Assembly (NCBI GenBank): GCA_021307315.1
Contig: JAJSPD010000031.1
Coordinates: 310,001-374,000, forward strand
Direction: 5' to 3'
Source of the DNA: Bisporella sp. PMI_857
Taxonomy: Eukaryota > Ascomycota > Leotiomycetes > Helotiales > Helotiaceae
Length of the DNA stretch: 64,000 bases
Below, one piece after another: positions 59,601 through 64,000 of the stretch; the first letter of the stretch is position 1, and each line of letters opens with the position of its first letter. The notes under the pieces were generated by a model. It was not told the DNA's origin and did not search any database. It worked only from the letters and a program-made list of their open reading frames with translations. The position numbers were made by a program, and so were the translations under genes.

Positions 59601-59893
59601 ACTGTACCAACTGGCCAAAAACAGTAGATTGGTTTGACACAGTTGTGCATCAAGCTGTCGATTTTGTGGAAGCTTTGCCCTTTACCTCAGCAAGTAGTCG
59701 GATGGAAACCATTTATCCACATCTGGAGCCTTTGCGTGAATGGAAATTCCAGGCATTTGTTAAAGGAGACATGATAACTTTTGAAATCGTCACCTTCGAG
59801 GCATGGATACCAAAAGCAGAGGAATTGTTCAACGAGCTTGAAGGTATCATGTCTCAGTTGGTGGGCCAGCCGGACTCCTTGGTCTTCTCATGA
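53692..59893 (+). CDS. NPS6: Extracellular siderophore NRPS, SidD/NPS6 type
   Basis: Exons 53692-54342, 54393-55092 and 55152-59893 give 2030 residues. Order: an N-terminal region (1-~250), an adenylation domain with FTSGSTGKPKGV (~450), AYGPSECTVG, YKTGDLVKYSPDG and GRKDRQVKLRGQRIE; a carrier domain with FFNLGGDSL (Ser ~881); a condensation domain with YPCTPLQEGL (~964) and HHALYDGWS (~1081); a remnant of an adenylation domain (~1400-1505) with only WIVDP, GELLVE and late motifs; a second carrier domain with FFDLGGDSIG (~1544); and a final condensation domain with SHAQYDE (~1756). A-T-C-dA-T-C is the layout of fungal NPS6/SidD, which joins acylated hydroxyornithine units into fusarinine- or coprogen-type siderophores. 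The exact product cannot be read from sequence. Confidence 0.92.
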
Positions 59894-60400
59894 GGCAATA
59901 GCTGTGTATATATGTAGACTTCCATGTACAGTTGATCAGACCTTATAGTCGCATGATTGTATACGTAGCTGCACAGGCAGAGTACTATGGAGGGTGAGAG
60001 ATTGCGTGTGTGGGACTCATACGATGATCATCACGAGCCCAACTAGACAGATTAAGGTTCACTAGGTACAGACATGAATTTCAATGTCTAAAGTTTTCTG
60101 TGTAAACTCTCATTAGAACTTGTTGAAAAGATGGATTAGAGAAACCGAGACTGTTATGTGCTTCTGCTTAAATAAATCAAATAAAAAGTACTTGAATATG
60201 ATGAGGTGCATGGAACCATGCCCCATGGTGATCAGTCAAGAGCTAGCGGCCGCTACACTTAGCTTCTCTTGGCATGCCTAACCACCAAGACACAGCCTTG
60301 TGACTCCACGATGATAAACCAATGTTATGATTGATAGCTTCTACCCATATTGTGAGGTACCCGGACGGAATAAAGTTATGATCAATTCCATAATAGGGCC
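59894..60400. other. Intergenic between NRPS and CLC genes
   Basis: This gap holds the NRPS 3' flank and the CLC promoter. A NotI-like site lies at 60246-60253. No other feature is seen. Confidence 0.45.
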
Positions 60401-63178
60401 ATGAACTCCCGGTCATCATCTATCTCGGTTTCTGCTCCACGCCTTCAGCCGCGCTCTTCCTTCTCATCAAGACTGTCATTCGCAATATCAAATGCTGAAC
60501 AAGGCGAGGCTGCAACTGCCCCAAATGCCGCAGAACATCAAATAGATGAGGAGATTGCCGAGATTAAGAGATATGAGGTGAGTCATGGCATCAGATATAG
60601 GCTTGGTTGACTGACTTTCACGTAGGATTTTACCACGATAGGTAGCCTTGTTCAATGGCTCCATCATTCCTAATACAATATTGACACCTGAATAGATTGG
60701 GTCCAAGATGCAGCAAAAGAGCAACTCCGGCGGAAAATTCGACGGAAGGAAACAGCAGGCTTTTTTAAAAGAGGTGGTCAAGCTGGCTGGAGGCATCAAC
60801 TACGGGAGTCATACGATGCTGCACAAGGTTGGATAGTTGTAACAATAATTGGTGAGTAAGTGAGAAAGGCACAGTAGGGTAGTAATGCTTATGCTGGATA
60901 CAGGGGTGGCTATTGGGATGAATGCAGCGTTTCTGAACATCATCACAGAATGGCTTTCAGATGTGAAGCTGGGACATTGCAAAACAGCCTTCTATCTCAA
61001 TGAGAACTTCTGTTGTTGGGGTGAAGATAATGGTATGATAACAGGCAATTTTGCGTTTCATGTTCTAACATCAGGCAGGATGTGATGATTGGGTGCGATG
61101 GAGCTCCTTGGGACTGGTTAACTATGTATTATATATTATGTTTGCTGTAGGCCCGAACCTCCTTACCACCCTCAACCAATTTATCTGTAAAGAGCTGACA
61201 ATGCAGATAGACGATTTTTGCCCTCACATCTGCTAGTTTAGTCAGATCCTTTGCTCCCTATGCTGCGGGTTCCGGGATATCTGAAATCAAGTGCATCATT
61301 GCAGGCTTCGTAATGAAAGGATTTCTTGGTTTCTGGACCTTGCTTATCAAATCTATAGCCTTGCCTCTGGCCATTGCTTCGGGGCTGTCAGTAGGAAAAG
61401 AAGGCCCAAGCGTTCACTATGCTGTGTGCACCGGCAATGTCATATCGAGGATGTTTCAGAAGTACAAACGAAATGCGTCAAAAACGAGAGAAATATTGAG
61501 CGCATGTGCTGCAGCTGGTGTGGCTGTCGCTTTTGGAAGTCCGATCGGAGGCGTACTTTTCTCACTAGAAGAGATGTCATCATACTTCCCGCTGAAAACA
61601 ATGTGGCGAAGCTATTTTTGCGCTCTTGTGGCAACTGCAGTCCTTGCGGCCATGAACCCCTTCCGAACAGGTCAGCTAGTCATGTTCCAAGTTCATTATG
61701 ATCGGACGTGGCATTTTTTCGAGGTTACATTCTTCATTATACTAGGCATATTTGGGGGCCTATATGGTGCGTTTGTCATCAAATGGAATCTGCGGGCCCA
61801 GGCCTTTCGAAAGAAGTACCTCGGCAAGTATGCAATCCTAGAGGCGACTTTGTTAGCGACTGGGACAGCGATAATATGCTATCCGAACATGTTCCTTAGA
61901 ATTGACATGACCGAGAGCATGGAGATTCTCTTCCTAGAATGTGAAGGCTCAGAAGACTACAATGGTATATGTGACAAGGAGAACCGATGGTCGATGGTCC
62001 TCTCCTTAGCTATAGCTACCGTCCTTCGAGTATTCCTTGTGATAATATCTTATGGATGCAAAGTGCCGGCTGGCATCTTCGTCCCCTCTATGGCTATCGG
62101 GGCTTCATTCGGCAGAACTGTGGGAATTCTGGTACAAGCATTACATGAGGCTTATCCATCGTCTGTGTTCTTCTCTGCTTGCGACCCAGACCTTCCATGT
62201 ATAACTCCTGGCACCTATGCCTTTCTTGGGGCAGCAGCGGCTCTTAGTGGCATTATGCATATCACGGTTTCAGTTGTTGTCATCATGTTTGAATTGACTG
62301 GTGCTCTCACTTATATCCTGCCAACCATGATAGTCGTTGGGGTTACGAAAGCAGTCAGCGAGCTTTTTGGAAAGGGAGGTATTGCAGACCGAATGATCTG
62401 GTTCAATGGTTTTCCTTTTCTAGATAACAAAGAGGAGCACACTTTCGGCGTGCCAGTATCTCGGGTAATGACCAGCGATGTCACGGCATTGCCAACAACC
62501 GGTCTCAGTATGAAAACTATCGAAAACCTACTCCGAGAAGATAAGTATCAAGGGTTCCCTATAGTGGAAGATCGAACATCCAAAATCCTAATCGGGTATA
62601 TCGGACGTACAGAGCTCCGCTATGCGATTGAGCGGGTCAAAAAGGACCGTTCCATAAGCCCAAATGCCAAATGCTTCTTCAGTACACCAGCATCTTTGAA
62701 CCCGCAAACTCCTACTACTCCGTTGGCAGGTCCATCAGCTACCTTTGCTGGGTCAGCATCATCCTCCGTTGACTTTAGCCGTTTCATTGATGCCACACCA
62801 GTCACAGTCCATCCGCGCCTTCCGTTAGAGACTGTCATGGAGCTATTCAGGAAAATTGGGCCTCGGGTTATTCTGATCGAGTATCATGGGCGACTTGCTG
62901 GACTAGTGACGGTCAAAGACTGCTTGAAATACCAGTTCAAAGTAGAGCATAGTGAGAATCCGAGAGACGATCGGCACTTGGCTGAAAGTCAAGAGAGATT
63001 ATGGGGAGTGATCAAAAAATCTGCCTGGTGGGTGTCTGATAAGTTACATTCTGCGAGTAGAGGAAGGATACATCTTGGGAGTGCGATGACATCTTCGCAT
63101 CATAACACATCGAGTGGTGCTATGATGGACGGTACAGAGGTTCTCGATGACGATGGTGTGGAGTTAGTTGATCGTTGA
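60401..63178 (+). CDS. CLC voltage-gated chloride channel/transporter
   Basis: Exons 60401-60577, 60626-60641 (16 nt), 60696-60851, 60904-61032, 61079-61146 and 61211-63178 give 837 residues. The cytosolic N-terminus is Ser-rich. CLC selectivity motifs are present: GSGISEIK (~202), GKEGPSVHYA with the gating Glu (~246) and PAGIFVPSMA. Around ten hydrophobic helices are followed by two C-terminal CBS domains (~595-650 and ~700-755), split by a Pro/Thr/Ser-rich insert. Fungal CLCs of this type act at Golgi, endosome or plasma membrane; the location here is unknown. The micro-exon encodes DFTTI between KRYE and DWVQDAAKEQ. Confidence 0.94.
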
Positions 63179-63611
63179 ATATATCAACCAATCACATATT
63201 TCAATAATAGCGCAGTTTTATTTACTTAAGGTTTTTTTTTTGGAGTTTGAGTTTGGGATTCTGCAAAAAGCGCCTGTTTGCAGATGGTTAGTAATCAGGT
63301 CCCCTCTCTTGAAGGATTTATAAGCCTGTGGCTGCAGAAGAGCCTAGTTTCACAACATTATTGATGTGAGGCGATTGGGTACCATGTCTGTAGATATGGC
63401 AAGCGAGCCCATACGCGTGAACATCTCAATGTCGGAGGTCGGCATATGCATGTTACCTTTAATGGAAAACGGTGTTCTATCTTGATAAATGGATTCATTG
63501 TGGTTTGACTTTCGCAAACGTATAAAGCAACAGCATTCTGGTCGAAATTCTATCTCAAGCATTTAACAAGTCAGGCGACTAAATATTGTGCAATCAGACA
63601 GCCGCATCACC
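63179..63611. other. Intergenic, no gene seen
   Basis: This holds the CLC 3' flank and promoter of the final gene. A run of nine T's at 63233-63241 follows the CLC stop. Confidence 0.45.
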
Positions 63612-64000
63612 ATGCCCATCCCAGCCAACACCGCAGTCATCTTGATCGACCCGTATAACGACTTCCTACACCCGGAAGGAAAACTCTACAGCAGGCTAGA
63701 AGAGTCTATTAAAGACAGCGACACCATTACCCACATCAAAGCCCTTGTTGATACTGCGAGAGCAAACAACATTCCTATATTTTATGGTTTGCATCAGCAA
63801 ATTAAACCTGGCTTTTTGATGGGTTGGCAGCATGCTACACAGTCGCAGAAGCAGCAATTAGAGAATGATGTTTTCAAAGAGGGGAGCTGGGGTGTTGAGA
63901 TCTATGAAGGTCTAGCACCGGACATTGAGAAAGGTGATGTGGTTGTGAGCAAGCATTGGTCTTCTAGGTACGTCTGCACAATGATCAAGATAGGGTGGAG
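63612..64000 (+). CDS. Isochorismatase-family cysteine hydrolase (partial, 3' end beyond window)
   Basis: From ATG 63612 the frame begins MPIPANTAVILIDPYNDFLH, the N-terminal strand of the isochorismatase fold with the catalytic Asp in LIDPYNDF. It continues through ANNIPIFYGLHQ and GDVVVSKHWSS. A donor GTACGT at 63968 splits an AG-ending codon, so exon 1 is probably 63612-63967 and the next exon is mostly outside. The catalytic Lys is likely the one in VVSKHWS; the catalytic Cys lies beyond the edge. Substrate is unknown. Start choice is supported by the CACC context. Confidence 0.85.
   Translation, partial: MPIPANTAVILIDPYNDFLHPEGKLYSRLEESIKDSDTITHIKALVDTARANNIPIFYGLHQQIKPGFLMGWQHATQSQKQQLENDVFKEGSWGVEIYEGLAPDIEKGDVVVSKHWSSRYVCTMIKIGW

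Overview
The window is a 64 kb piece of chromosome from a filamentous ascomycete (Pezizomycotina). Genes are spaced 0.3-2.4 kb apart on both strands and carry short introns (about 45-60 nt) with fungal CTAAC/CTAAT-like branch points. A tRNA has an intron just 3' of its anticodon, and the recognisable proteins (PPR protein of CYA5 type, extracellular-siderophore NRPS of the SidD/NPS6 type, PPX1, SYF1) are typical of the group. A leotiomycete is a guess only. Both ends cut a gene: an acidic nuclear-type protein at the left and an isochorismatase-fold hydrolase at the right.

Left third (1-23 kb): an aldehyde dehydrogenase; a three-exon small protein with a CRIB-like motif; a hypothetical lysine-rich protein; a long AT-rich gap; DBP7 divergent from pantothenate synthetase; a protein with a duplicated unknown domain; a mitochondrial-carrier-like protein; a gap with degenerate ~150-bp repeats; a proline-rich secreted protein whose stop codon is followed in frame by 28 coding-like codons; and histidinol-phosphatase. 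Middle (23-47 kb): an intron-containing tRNA-Arg(CCT), a serine-rich small protein, a large mitochondrial PPR protein, phosphomevalonate kinase, exopolyphosphatase, a U2B''-like snRNP protein, a small lysine-rich protein, a secreted HExxH metalloprotease-like protein, the V-ATPase D subunit divergent from SYF1, and a decayed or mis-spliced hypothetical gene. Right third (47-64 kb): an ABCB-type full transporter divergent from a 2030-residue NRPS with A-T-C-degenerate A-T-C architecture, then a CLC chloride channel and the partial hydrolase.

Most genes are unrelated housekeeping loci. The one functional unit is the divergent ABC transporter/NRPS pair, which looks like an extracellular siderophore locus (SidD/NPS6 with its exporter). 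Their shared 1.9-kb promoter region carries three exact ATCWGATAA elements, the extended GATA site of the iron repressor SreA/Fep1, where chance would give about 0.03. Other points of interest are gene-structure oddities: 10-, 11- and 16-nt micro-exons and two GC-AG introns, all deduced from frame and protein-family continuity. All splice sites here are read by eye and lack transcript support.
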